Below are positions 27,673 to 36,134 of a stretch of DNA of 64,000 nt, in pieces; the first letter of the stretch is position 1, and every line of letters starts with the position of its first letter. This DNA is from Sulfuracidifex tepidarius (GTDB taxonomy: Archaea > Thermoproteota > Thermoprotei_A > Sulfolobales > Sulfolobaceae): contig NZ_AP018929.1 of NCBI RefSeq assembly GCF_008326425.1, positions 1,440,875 through 1,504,874 on the forward strand. The letters are read 5' to 3'. Made by a program: the position numbers and the translations under genes. Below the pieces are notes generated by a model. It made no database searches, was not told the origin of the DNA, and saw only the letters and a list, made by a program, of their open reading frames with translations.

Positions 27673-28367
27673 AAATTGAGGTTAACTCTACTTTTTACCT
27701 AAGTGGAGTTGAAAGAGGGAAGTTACTTGCTCTTCCACACTCCTCGCAGTCTACGGAAGAGTTGAACATTGAACATCCAAGGTTTATTTCCTCTTCGAAA
27801 AGGGCTGACAGAATGGGGAACACCTTTCTAGACTTCTCGATCAAGGACAGAAGAGAGGCATGCATCTCAGTCTCTTACATTACTGAAAGATCTTCTGTTC
27901 CAGATGTCAGGGGACTTTCGTTCTTACAGGAGTCTAAGTACGTTAAGTTCAAAAACATGCCTGCTCTAGAGGGAGAAGATAAGCTCAGAGAAGCTCTAGT
28001 TTTAGTTAAAACCAGGATGAGGTATGACGCTAACCAGTCAGTTAAGAGCGCATCAGCTTCAATTGAGAAAGGTTACGGAGTCTGTGTCAACTTCGCTCAC
28101 GTGTTCATAGGAGTCATGAGAAGGAACGGTATTCCAGCCAGAGTCGCTGTCGGTGTTCCATACGGTAACCATGAGGCAGCACATGCATGGTGTCAGATCA
28201 AATACGAGGGAAAATGGATAGAGGTTGATCCTACTGCAGGGATTTTCGGGGACATTCTACCTTACGCTCTATGGGGCATAGGAGAAGATGAATCTGACGT
28301 AAGGTCTAAAGTGATAGGAATCAACCCGAAAATTAAGGAAATTCACCATGTCAGGCTGCTAAAGTAG
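27669..28367 (+). CDS. transglutaminase-like (papain-fold) protein in the cobalamin operon
   Basis: 232 residues. The C-terminal half carries the transglutaminase-like core with its triad: Cys139 in GYGVCVNFAHVF, His172 in EAAHAWCQI and Asp187 in EVDPTAG. The N-terminal 100 residues are beta-rich and unassigned. No signal peptide or membrane segment is visible, so it is probably cytoplasmic. It overlaps cbiE by 4 bases (ATGA), so it is made with the corrin enzymes. Such folds hydrolyse or form amide bonds. No role in corrin synthesis is known to me; it occupies a place where one might expect the missing reductase cbiJ. Confidence 0.8.
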   Translation: MKIEVNSTFYLSGVERGKLLALPHSSQSTEELNIEHPRFISSSKRADRMGNTFLDFSIKDRREACISVSYITERSSVPDVRGLSFLQESKYVKFKNMPALEGEDKLREALVLVKTRMRYDANQSVKSASASIEKGYGVCVNFAHVFIGVMRRNGIPARVAVGVPYGNHEAAHAWCQIKYEGKWIEVDPTAGIFGDILPYALWGIGEDESDVRSKVIGINPKIKEIHHVRLLK

Positions 28368-28470
28368 ACCCTTCCCTCAACTATAGTTAAGTATATACTG
28401 CTATATTTTTATCTATACAACTATTTTAGATATATATTATACTATAAAATATATTACATAAATAGAGAAA

Positions 28471-28500
28471 ATTTTTATAACAATGGATGATTGTACATTG
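28471..28500 (+). promoter_or_regulatory. promoter of the MFS gene with small inverted repeat
   Basis: TATA-like ATTTTTATAA (28471-28480) is followed by CAATG (28481-28485) and CATTG (28496-28500), an inverted repeat placed over the expected transcription start. It could be an operator. The repeat is short, so support is weak. Confidence 0.35.
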
Positions 28501-28507
28501 AGAAAAG

Positions 28508-29908
28508 ATGAATCTAAAAGACATTTTCAAGCCATTAGATGATTCAAATTTCAATGCGTATCACGCTAGAAGCCTTTTGATAACTACGCTTGGAATGTTC
28601 ACTATAAGTTATAACACGACTTTCGTATCGGTAGCCTTGCCCGAACTCAAGAAAGCTTTTGGGCTAGTAGCAGGGTCTCCCCTTTATGTCCTGCTGGGGA
28701 TATCTTCCTTTATTACAGCAATAATAGGCGCTCTCCTCTTCGGTTTTGTGTCTAACTTCAAGGGGAGGAAAGCAGTATACGGTTATGAAGCCCTATTGTT
28801 ATCTATTGGCTCTCTGCTTGGGGCTTTCACACAGAATGCCTACGAATTAATAGCTACTCAGATGATTTTCGGAATAGGAATAGGTGGAGACTTCGTCATG
28901 TCTCCAATTGTCCTAGGAGAGTTTGCTAATAAAAAAGACAGGGGTAAGTTGTTAGCGTTTGCTGTAGGAGTTACTGGACCTCTGGGGAGCATCACCAGCG
29001 CGACCACCTTGTTGATACTCCCCATGATAGGGGTCCATGGAGATTTAGTTTGGAGACTGGTCTTAGCTCTAGGTGCGATAATCCCCGGATCCATAGTCTA
29101 CTTGAGGAGAAAGGTGCCAGAGTCACCTAGGTACTTGGTGAGGATTAAGGGTGACATTAAACAGTTCGAACAAGAGGTCAAAGAGGTAGCCAAACAGACG
29201 TCACAACAAGCTCCAGCCGACGTTAAGACTGTAGACAAGGTACCAGTATTATTTTACATGAGGAAATACGCCAAGTTCATTGCTATAGCGGGTGTATTGT
29301 GGTTTCTAGATCACATGGTAAACCCAGGTGGCGTTTTCGAACCTGCGTTGGTGGGGAAATCAATAGGAGTATCTAACACTGCAATATTCAGCCTAGTCCT
29401 GACTCTTGCAGCTTCAATACCTGGTGGGGCTTTGTCCTTACTACTGATCGATAGATGGGGTAGGAAACCTCTTGAGGCTATGGGATTCACTGGGATGGCG
29501 ATCTCCCTAGTCCTCTTTGCGGTATTCAAACCTTCCCTTGCGCTCTCCAATCCTCTTACTCCTATCCTTGGAATGCTCTTTCTTGGAGGGTACCACTTCT
29601 GGCATAACGTAGGCCCAGCTAACGTTAGTGCAGCTGGGATCTTCAACGTTGAACTCACTCCAACCAAGATAAGAGGAATAGCGTCAGGAATAGTTGTTAC
29701 AATAGATAGAATAGGGGCGTTAGCTAACTCTGCGATCTTTCCTTTTCTTTTCTTTAACTTCGGACTTCCGGTAGCAGTGGGAGTGGGAGGGGCTCTAGGT
29801 ATAATAGCTGCGATAGTAACGCTGATCATACTGCCGGAAACCAAGATGAAGAGCCTCGAGGAGAGTTCTAACGAGGATATATGGTTCAATGTCGAGAACC
29901 CTCAATGA
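28508..29908 (+). CDS. MFS transporter
   Basis: 466 residues, 12 predicted helices. The loop 2-3 motif appears as GFVSNFKGRKAVYGYEALLL and the second-half equivalent as LLIDRWGRKPLEAMGF; PESPRYLVRI after helix 6 is typical of the sugar/organic-acid/phosphate subgroup. A solute:proton symporter is likely; the substrate is unknown. It stands alone with its own promoter. Confidence 0.85.
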   Translation: MNLKDIFKPLDDSNFNAYHARSLLITTLGMFTISYNTTFVSVALPELKKAFGLVAGSPLYVLLGISSFITAIIGALLFGFVSNFKGRKAVYGYEALLLSIGSLLGAFTQNAYELIATQMIFGIGIGGDFVMSPIVLGEFANKKDRGKLLAFAVGVTGPLGSITSATTLLILPMIGVHGDLVWRLVLALGAIIPGSIVYLRRKVPESPRYLVRIKGDIKQFEQEVKEVAKQTSQQAPADVKTVDKVPVLFYMRKYAKFIAIAGVLWFLDHMVNPGGVFEPALVGKSIGVSNTAIFSLVLTLAASIPGGALSLLLIDRWGRKPLEAMGFTGMAISLVLFAVFKPSLALSNPLTPILGMLFLGGYHFWHNVGPANVSAAGIFNVELTPTKIRGIASGIVVTIDRIGALANSAIFPFLFFNFGLPVAVGVGGALGIIAAIVTLIILPETKMKSLEESSNEDIWFNVENPQ

Positions 29909-30153
29909 TGTCACATGAAAAGTTTTACTCTGACAATTTATTATAATGATGCCTAAACTTTCATTCTATTAGCAATTTACGAGGATTACTACTGTCTAAA
30001 TGTTTTCATCAATTAGAGCCATTAAATAAATTTTATCTATTTTAGGTGAGGATCTTCGAACCTATAGCTAATTATTTAATCTCTATCCTTTCGTTATTAG
30101 ATTATTTTTAAGTTCACGTAACTCTACATGGGTTTTCCGATAAGAGCTATAAG
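29909..30153. other. intergenic region before repeat copy B
   Basis: AT-rich, no gene seen. It should contain the end of the MFS transcript. Confidence 0.4.
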
Positions 30154-30328
30154 ATATATATGGGTAATTCACGCCTCCCTTGCTAATTCAGTTTATTTAT
30201 CTATATTAAATAAATTTAATTAAACGTTCTCATATGAACTATATAAGGGTTCACGCTAAACATTTTCCTTTATTCAATCTATTTTTACCATAATTACAAT
30301 TTGCAATGATGATCTGGATCGCTCTATA
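30154..30328 (+). repeat. dispersed repeat, copy B
   Basis: Same orientation and nearly the same length as 6500-6676. Best conserved blocks: CTAATTCAGTTTATTTA, AATTTAATTAAACGTTCTCATAT, GTTCACGCT and ATCTATTTTTACCATAATTACAATT. It lies between the MFS gene and the UppP gene without a neighbouring tRNA or transposase. Confidence 0.7.
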
Positions 30329-30424
30329 TAGATACAATAATAATATATAGGTAACCATACTATTATATTATTTATATAGACTTTATTTGAAAAATTTTAA
30401 AAATTAGACTGACGTAGAGACCGT

Positions 30425-31264
30425 ATGAACTTCATTGTTCTTGGGATAGTTCTGGGACTGGTTCAAGGGATAAGTGAATGGATACCAATCAGCAGTAAGA
30501 CACAGATACTTCTGGTCTCTTCATTTCTTTTAGGTCTAGGTTTTTCGTCTGGATACGCTTTCGGGCTCTTCATGGAAATAGGAACAATCATAGCGGCTAT
30601 AATCTACTTCAGAAAAGAGTTTATGGAAGTTATTCTAGCTATACTCGGAAAGGGTACTAAAAATGACATTATAATGCTGAAATATCTTCTGACAGCAACT
30701 GTAGTTACAGGATTGATGGGCGTTCCCATTTACTTGTTTGTAGTGAGCTTGGTCAAGGGACCAGTTATAGGAGTTCCTATGATGATCTTAGGTACGGTGT
30801 TGATAATAGACGGGATAACTATTTTCTTTACCAGGAGGAGTTACGTTCCTAAGAAAGGTATTTCCGAGCTGACCTGGAAAGACTTCGTGATAGTTGGATT
30901 CGCTCAAGGACTAGCCGCTCTACCTGGCGTGAGCAGGTCTGGAATGACTACTTCAGCTCTCATACTGTTAGGGGTGAAGCCTGAAGAGGCATTCAGACTA
31001 TCGTTCATAGCACTGATACCTGCATCACTAGGAGCGATAGGAGTTACGGTTCTCTTTTCAAGACATATCATAGCCAATACTTTAGGGCTCATAAGTTATG
31101 ACGCCTTGGGAATAGCAATACTAGTTGCAACTGTCATCAGCCTGATATTGATAAACGCGTTGCTAAGGTTTGCGAGAAGTAATAAAATCTTGTTGTTAGT
31201 CTTTTCACTGGGAGCTTTAGCGTTAGCAAGCGGAATCCTCAGCTCCTTGACTGGCTTCGGTTGA
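30425..31264 (+). CDS. uppP: UppP/BacA-type polyprenyl-diphosphatase
   Basis: 279 residues, about eight membrane helices, with both family motifs: SEWIPISSKTQ (about 17-27) and LPGVSRSGMTTSA (about 166-178). Bacterial enzymes recycle undecaprenyl diphosphate. In archaea it presumably acts on dolichyl-type diphosphates used in N-glycosylation and S-layer glycans. It is followed closely by convergent genes. Confidence 0.9.
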   Translation: MNFIVLGIVLGLVQGISEWIPISSKTQILLVSSFLLGLGFSSGYAFGLFMEIGTIIAAIIYFRKEFMEVILAILGKGTKNDIIMLKYLLTATVVTGLMGVPIYLFVVSLVKGPVIGVPMMILGTVLIIDGITIFFTRRSYVPKKGISELTWKDFVIVGFAQGLAALPGVSRSGMTTSALILLGVKPEEAFRLSFIALIPASLGAIGVTVLFSRHIIANTLGLISYDALGIAILVATVISLILINALLRFARSNKILLLVFSLGALALASGILSSLTGFG

Positions 31265-31279
31265 AAAATATTATTAACC

Positions 31280-31834
31280 TCACCAATAATACGAAATTCT
31301 ACTACTTTTTTGCCCTTCTTTAAACGCAACGTAGGATATGACGAAACCTATACCCAAAGCAGCTGCTATGATCACTATTACATCGAGAATGGAGAAATCG
31401 CTTGAGTCTATAGCTCTCCTAATGTCCTTCCAGGACGACATGAAGTCCGATATGTAAGTCCAGGCGTCGAATATCGTAGCGAAAGCGTCGTACCCTGCAA
31501 AGATCCCCGCAAGCCAACTATGCGAACCTCGAAACGCCATAATTGAGGTAATTGTAGCGATTACGCCCCATATAATGAACGATAGACCGAAAAACAGGAA
31601 ATCAAATGAATAAAGGAATACGAAGGTTGAGAGGGATATGTAACCTAGATATCCAAGCACAAAGGACACAATTACAGACACTACATACCCCATTGGAAGG
31701 AACCCTCCGAAAAAGTAAAGAAGAGCCCCTAGAGACCTTCTAGCTGGAAATATCTGCCCTGCGTTGTAACTGTTCCACATAGAAAATACAAAGTCAAGCG
31801 CTATAAAGATAAAGAAAATAATCTCTCCTAACAT
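31280..31834 (-). CDS. membrane protein, unknown
   Basis: 184 residues with five or six hydrophobic segments and a short charged loop (WKDIRRAIDSSD) before the last helix. No family is recognised. The stop lies 15 bases from that of UppP, facing it. The HTH gene at 31891 lies 56 bases upstream on the same strand, so the two may be cotranscribed, with the regulator controlling the membrane protein (inference). Confidence 0.65.
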   Translation of the reverse strand: MLGEIIFFIFIALDFVFSMWNSYNAGQIFPARRSLGALLYFFGGFLPMGYVVSVIVSFVLGYLGYISLSTFVFLYSFDFLFFGLSFIIWGVIATITSIMAFRGSHSWLAGIFAGYDAFATIFDAWTYISDFMSSWKDIRRAIDSSDFSILDVIVIIAAALGIGFVISYVAFKEGQKSSRISYYW

Positions 31835-31890
31835 AAGAGGGATTGAGTTTTAAAGAGTAAAAAAATCATCTAACCTTTCTCGTTTAACAA

Positions 31891-32238
31891 CTATATAGAG
31901 GACACTATCCCCTGTAAGTCCTGACAAACCTCTAGAGCTTTTCTCGATAACTTAGACCTGAGTTCCTGCTTATTGACAGAATACATGAACTTAGGTCTGC
32001 CTCCCTTATTTACTGGGCTTTTCTGTTTTTCAATGAGCCCAGCGTCAGACAACTTCTTCAGTATCAGGCTTGCCCTGCTCTTACTTATACCTAAATCGCT
32101 AGATATCGAATCTACGTCCTTACCCTCAGCACTGTTAACTATCCTCAGGAAGGCATCAACGTCTGCCTCTGACAAGGCGTAAGCTACTATCAAGAATCTC
32201 TTCAATAAAAAACTTTTTTCGTTAATTTCATAATTCAC
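31891..32238 (-). CDS. winged-helix transcriptional regulator (MarR/TrmB-like)
   Basis: 115 residues. A winged-helix domain covers about 25-95: DVDAFLRIVNSAEGKDVDSI, recognition helix ISKSRASLILKKLSDAGLI and a wing with NKGGRPKFMYSV. It ends with a short helix that could dimerise. There is no ligand domain. It probably represses its own promoter and the membrane-protein gene downstream. A poly-T/TATA-rich stretch lies upstream. Confidence 0.75.
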   Translation of the reverse strand: MNYEINEKSFLLKRFLIVAYALSEADVDAFLRIVNSAEGKDVDSISSDLGISKSRASLILKKLSDAGLIEKQKSPVNKGGRPKFMYSVNKQELRSKLSRKALEVCQDLQGIVSSI

Positions 32239-32334
32239 TAAACTTTCACCTATGTTAATTAAGTTTTTTTTAAGTTTTTAAATTTTCCGCTAAAAACTCC
32301 TTAAACTTATAAACTGTACTATGGATTTTAAAAT

Positions 32335-32547
32335 ATGACAAGGGAAGATCTGGAACAGAGGATTCATGACATGGTGAACAAAAAAGGGATGACGTCTGAT
32401 GAGATAATAAGGGAATTACTGGTAGAGGAAGGAACCAACGCTGAGGAAATAAGACAAGCCATAGCAGATATGGTTAGAAAAGGAGAGATCATTAAGAAAC
32501 CAGATTATGATAAGAAGAAATTCATTTTTTATCTGAAAGAGACTTGA
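32335..32547 (+). CDS. small winged-helix-like protein
   Basis: 70 residues, predicted three helices plus a beta hairpin: DMVNKKGMTSDEIIRELLVEEG, AEEIRQAIADMVRKGEIIKK and KKFIFYL. This pattern fits a minimal winged helix of the kind found in archaeal DNA-binding or ribosome-associated small proteins. TATA-like sequence lies about 27 bases before the ATG. Its 3' end overlaps the convergent Mrp gene by 26 bases. Confidence 0.6.
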   Translation: MTREDLEQRIHDMVNKKGMTSDEIIRELLVEEGTNAEEIRQAIADMVRKGEIIKKPDYDKKKFIFYLKET

Positions 32548-33412
32548 CAACCGAATCAGCTATCTTCAGGAACTCCTTTGAGGCTTGACTATCGGGATGT
32601 GAAAGGAAGAAAGGTTCTCCAGCATCGTTTGCCTGAGCGATTGCGGGCTCAAGTGGGACTTGGCCCAGAAGAGGAACTCCCATTTCATCAGCCATTTTCT
32701 TTCCTTTACCTTCTCCAAATATGTAGTAAGGCTTGCCGTCAGAGGGACATAGAAAGTAGCTCATGTTTTCAACTACACCTAGTATTCTGGTCTTGACAGC
32801 CTTGGTAAAATTTATAGACTTCTTAACAGCAAGAGTAGAGACCTCTGAAGGAATTGTGACTATGACGAAACCGTCTAGGGTAGGCAAGAGTTGGGAAATC
32901 GAAAGAGCTTCGTCCCCTGTACCTGGAGGCATATCTATAAGGAGAAAGTCTAAATCTCCCCATATCACGTCTCCAAGAAATTGCTTTATCGCAGTATGTT
33001 TTATTGCACCTCTCCAAACGACTGGAGTATCATCACGAGGCAGAAGGAAATCTATTGAAACTACCTTTATGCCGAAAGGACCAATGACGGGATTTATTCC
33101 GTTATCGTCTGCAGTAAGGAATTGCCCCCTCACACCTAACATTTTAGGAACCGAAGGACCGTGGAAATCTATGTCCACTATACCTACCTTGTTGCCTGAT
33201 GCCGCTATCGCCATAGCTAAGTTAGACGATACAAAGGACTTACCAACTCCACCTTTACCGCTCAATATGGCTATCTTATGCTTTATTTGTTTCATCCTTG
33301 ACTCTATTTTAGGATCCGATTGTTCCACTCCAGGCGGGGATTTCCTCAAATCTCTTGGTTGCCTAGCTGGCTTCGGAGAAGTTAACCTAAAAGGATTGTT
33401 TCCTTCACTCAT
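32522..33412 (-). CDS. Mrp/NBP35-type P-loop ATPase (Fe-S cluster carrier)
   Basis: 296 residues. A disordered N-terminus of about 40 residues precedes the deviant Walker A GKGGVGKS (52-59), followed by FHGPSVPKMLG, LDFLLIDMPPGTGDEALS and the C-terminal NMSYFLCPSDGKPYYIFGEG, whose region carries the Mrp-type CxxC position as a single Cys. ApbC/Nbp35 proteins assemble and deliver iron-sulfur clusters. It starts 5 bases after the AK6 gene. Confidence 0.9.
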   Translation of the reverse strand: MSEGNNPFRLTSPKPARQPRDLRKSPPGVEQSDPKIESRMKQIKHKIAILSGKGGVGKSFVSSNLAMAIAASGNKVGIVDIDFHGPSVPKMLGVRGQFLTADDNGINPVIGPFGIKVVSIDFLLPRDDTPVVWRGAIKHTAIKQFLGDVIWGDLDFLLIDMPPGTGDEALSISQLLPTLDGFVIVTIPSEVSTLAVKKSINFTKAVKTRILGVVENMSYFLCPSDGKPYYIFGEGKGKKMADEMGVPLLGQVPLEPAIAQANDAGEPFFLSHPDSQASKEFLKIADSVVKSLSDKK

Positions 33413-33417
33413 AACAA

Positions 33418-33972
33418 TTAATGTTCGACGTTTCTGGTAATAACATTATCTAAAAAAGTTAGAAACTCCTCAATACCCTTTTCTGTGAGCCAATCTACTT
33501 TCCGACTCTCTTCGCAGTTCATGGAAATTCTCTTTGTCTCCTCGACGGATCTATTGGTAACGTCTATTTCACAAACGTTTTTGAAAGTTTCCCATGCTTC
33601 AGAAGCTACGTAACCTATAGCCTCAGCCATAGCGTTCTCAGCGGACTTAAGCTCACTCCACCCTCTTTTCATCAATTCTTGATAAAGAACTCTAGGGTCC
33701 TTTCTCAACAGTATTACTTTATCAGGGTTTTCTACAACTGAAGGGTAAATTGTCTCAACCACAGCTCCGTCCCTCACCTCTTCTTTCAATACCTTAACTA
33801 GTCTCTCTTCATCCATGACATAACTTTTCCTCAACTGATCATAGTCAAAATATAATTTTCTTTCTATTACTAAACTGGAAACAGAGACTAGCTTAAGCGA
33901 CAATTCCTTGCTTATCTCCATAGCCAAAGTTGACTTTCCCGTACCGGGAGTTCCAGTTACGAGTATAATCAC
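33418..33972 (-). CDS. AK6/Fap7-type adenylate kinase (ribosome biogenesis)
   Basis: 184 residues. P-loop GTPGTGKST (7-15) and a short lid region, with DYDQLRKSYVMDEERLVKVL matching the AK6/hCINAP family. In eukaryotes and archaea this ATPase helps late small-subunit maturation. It starts with GTG at 33972 and is followed 5 bases later by the Mrp gene; 52 bases separate it from the small membrane gene upstream. Confidence 0.85.
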   Translation of the reverse strand: MIILVTGTPGTGKSTLAMEISKELSLKLVSVSSLVIERKLYFDYDQLRKSYVMDEERLVKVLKEEVRDGAVVETIYPSVVENPDKVILLRKDPRVLYQELMKRGWSELKSAENAMAEAIGYVASEAWETFKNVCEIDVTNRSVEETKRISMNCEESRKVDWLTEKGIEEFLTFLDNVITRNVEH

Positions 33973-34024
33973 GTGAAAAGAAATGAGTTCAAGTTCAAAA
34001 AAGTGTTCCTTCTTCAGTATTATC

Positions 34025-34186
34025 TCATCTCATACTCAATAAAGCCTCTATCACGAAGAGGGTTGCAGAGGTAGATATGATGCCAACCTTCATCTTAGTA
34101 GATCCCTCCCCTTTCATAATTTCATAAATACCATAGGGAAACATCAATATACCTATCACCAGAAGGATTTCCTCTAACGTGAACAT
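34025..34186 (-). CDS. two-helix small membrane protein
   Basis: 53 residues from the ATG at 34186, with two hydrophobic helices (EEILLVIGILMFPYGIYEIM and MKVGIISTSATLFVIEALL) joined by a short charged loop. A longer frame would overlap the rhomboid gene, so the ATG that overlaps its end by only a few bases (stop at 34191) is preferred. Unknown function; it may be a partner of the intramembrane proteases encoded just upstream. Confidence 0.6.
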   Translation of the reverse strand: MFTLEEILLVIGILMFPYGIYEIMKGEGSTKMKVGIISTSATLFVIEALLSMR

Positions 34187-34190
34187 GTAA

Positions 34191-34739
34191 TTATACTTTT
34201 CCTGAATCTTTTTTAAGCGAAACAGCACCGCCTAAGGTAATTCCGCTTACTATCCCGCCTATATGTGCTATCATATCTACATTAGGAAAAACGAAGTCGC
34301 TTATCATGAATATTACAAAGAGATAAAAAAGCCCGTATATTCCCATTTCTTTTTCTTTGAGGAAGTCGTGAAAAATGTAATAAGATAGCACTGCAAATAT
34401 TCCTCCCGAGGCTCCTGCAGACAATGTGAGTGGAGGATAATAGAACAAGGAAAATACATTCCCCACGATTCCACCAACTAGAAAAACCACTATTTCCAGC
34501 CATCCCGCTCTAGACCTGAAGAGTAGATAAATGACATACATCGAAACCACATTAAACGCAGCGTCAAAGAAACTATTAGTCACAAATATTGAAGTTAGAA
34601 TCTCATAGTAGTAACCATGAGTAACTAAATAGTTGAATTGCTCAGAGTAAAGTAGCAAAAACGGATTTAATAATTCTTCTACTTCACCAATTATAAACCC
34701 GAAAATTATTAAAAATATTATTAAAAAGGATATCTTCAT
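34191..34739 (-). CDS. rhomboid-family intramembrane serine protease
   Basis: 182 residues, six membrane helices. Ser111 in GASGGIFA and His159 in MIAHIGGIVSG form the rhomboid dyad. The oxyanion HxxxN pair is represented by D59AAFN63, so the usual His is not at its place. A TTG four codons earlier would overlap the site-2 protease stop; ATG 34739, one base after that stop, is preferred. It cleaves transmembrane substrates within the lipid bilayer. Confidence 0.85.
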   Translation of the reverse strand: MKISFLIIFLIIFGFIIGEVEELLNPFLLLYSEQFNYLVTHGYYYEILTSIFVTNSFFDAAFNVVSMYVIYLLFRSRAGWLEIVVFLVGGIVGNVFSLFYYPPLTLSAGASGGIFAVLSYYIFHDFLKEKEMGIYGLFYLFVIFMISDFVFPNVDMIAHIGGIVSGITLGGAVSLKKDSGKV

Positions 34740-34740
34740 G

Positions 34741-35445
34741 CTAATACCCAAAAGGAGCTACGAAAGTCAATATCAAGGAAGGTATTAGAAGAGCTATCCA
34801 GACCTTTATGTCCCACCTTATTATCTTTAAACCGTCTAAGACCCAAAACGGAATGAGATTAAAGAAAGCAACATATGCATTAAAGTTAGAGAGTTCCAAG
34901 AAGAATTGCTCTACGAAGAAGAAACCAATATTAGTACGTATTAAATTATGAGGCTCTATGAATATAAGCAGATAGAATATGACAATTGAAACTACAGAAA
35001 TCGCGATATTAGTAGCAGGACCTGCTGCTGCAGTCTTCCCCTGTATCTTGGTATCGAAGTTTCCTCCGAAGTAGCAGTTAATTCCAGTGTAACCAGAAAA
35101 GAACACCAAAAAACCTGTAATGAAATGAAATAGATTTATGAGTAAAGTGATTAAGAACCCTCTAAAGCTAAGAATAAAACGCGAACCGCATCCGAAACGT
35201 CTGGCCATCTGTCTATGGGCTAGCTCATGAGGGACTATGGTTAATACTCCTACTACTATAGGAATTAGGATAAGAATGATAGAATATAATGGATTTTTCA
35301 CTACAGAGAACACAGAAGGTGCCTCTACTATGTATGCAACAGCTAACGAAAGGGATGCCAAGAGAAAAGCTAACGCTTCGTTTATATTAGCGTAATGATA
35401 CTCTAATTCCTTTAACTTTATCATTAACTCGTCGAAAAAGCTCAA
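34741..35445 (-). CDS. site-2-protease-like M50 intramembrane metalloprotease
   Basis: 234 residues, six or seven membrane helices. The zinc motif is H73ELAH77 and the third ligand lies in VLDGLKI (Asp204). The family AGPATN block is at about 141-146. There is no PDZ or CBS domain. M50 proteases cut membrane-spanning segments of regulatory proteins. It starts with TTG 35445 inside the stop codon of the upstream unknown gene (4-base overlap) and is followed directly by a rhomboid protease. Confidence 0.85.
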   Translation of the reverse strand: MSFFDELMIKLKELEYHYANINEALAFLLASLSLAVAYIVEAPSVFSVVKNPLYSIILILIPIVVGVLTIVPHELAHRQMARRFGCGSRFILSFRGFLITLLINLFHFITGFLVFFSGYTGINCYFGGNFDTKIQGKTAAAGPATNIAISVVSIVIFYLLIFIEPHNLIRTNIGFFFVEQFFLELSNFNAYVAFFNLIPFWVLDGLKIIRWDIKVWIALLIPSLILTFVAPFGY

Positions 35446-36071
35446 TAGTAGTCGCCTTTTATCAGACTTCTCATTTTCTCAGGTATTAATTCGTTACTTA
35501 TATAGTCCACCTTCGTGGTGTCTACTTTCCATATCAAGGATCTCATCTCAGTCTTAGAGAACATGTAACTTGAGCCTTCCATATTCACTATACCTTCTAC
35601 TACATTGCTGTATACCTTTTTGAATGCATTGAAGGTATCGAATATAACAAACATATATGGAAAATTCATTACTATCTTGTTACACTCATATTTCATGTTG
35701 TTAGACAAAATGGACTTCGCAAGTTCTGCAAAGAACTGAGGGTATACAAACCTAACTTCCCCGGAGTCCCCGTTAATAGAGAGAGTCATAATCACATGGG
35801 TTGACGTTAATGCATTAGTCATCCATAAATCTATCACATTGGTAATTATACACGATGACGTATTCCCCTTTAATGGAACAACGTAGCTCGAAGAGATCTT
35901 TGACTTACTCTGAAAGAAATCGACTATTATTTCACTGAGCATGGTAGGAGATAGACCGCTTTTTTGACATTCCTTCTCAAGTTCACTAGATAGCGTCACT
36001 AAATGTCCTTCGTTCGTAATGAAACGCCTCCCAAATGGCTGTATGACGTCTAAGGAGGCTTCAAACCTCAT
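35442..36071 (-). CDS. unknown soluble protein, first gene of the intramembrane-protease operon
   Basis: 209 residues, mixed alpha/beta, no membrane segment or known motif. It contains a repeated pattern of short strands and ends with helices EMRSLIWKVDTTKVDYI and IPEKMRSLIKGD. It is translationally coupled to the site-2 protease (4-base TTGA overlap), which suggests a regulator or adaptor of proteolysis. No family is recognised. Confidence 0.65.
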   Translation of the reverse strand: MRFEASLDVIQPFGRRFITNEGHLVTLSSELEKECQKSGLSPTMLSEIIVDFFQSKSKISSSYVVPLKGNTSSCIITNVIDLWMTNALTSTHVIMTLSINGDSGEVRFVYPQFFAELAKSILSNNMKYECNKIVMNFPYMFVIFDTFNAFKKVYSNVVEGIVNMEGSSYMFSKTEMRSLIWKVDTTKVDYISNELIPEKMRSLIKGDYY

Positions 36072-36134
36072 AAATTAAAGATCATGAATTAACTATTTAA
36101 AAACTTTTTGTAAAATCTTCAATCTACAGATGTT

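Noticed and set aside
21246-28367. B12 riboswitch or operator in front of the cobalamin operon
   Set aside because: The short gap between TATA and ATG leaves no leader, and no conserved box was visible.
29900-29975. Possible C/D box sRNA (ATGATG, CTGA, ATGATG)
   Set aside because: Guide lengths and the last D box do not fit; the first box overlaps the MFS stop codon.
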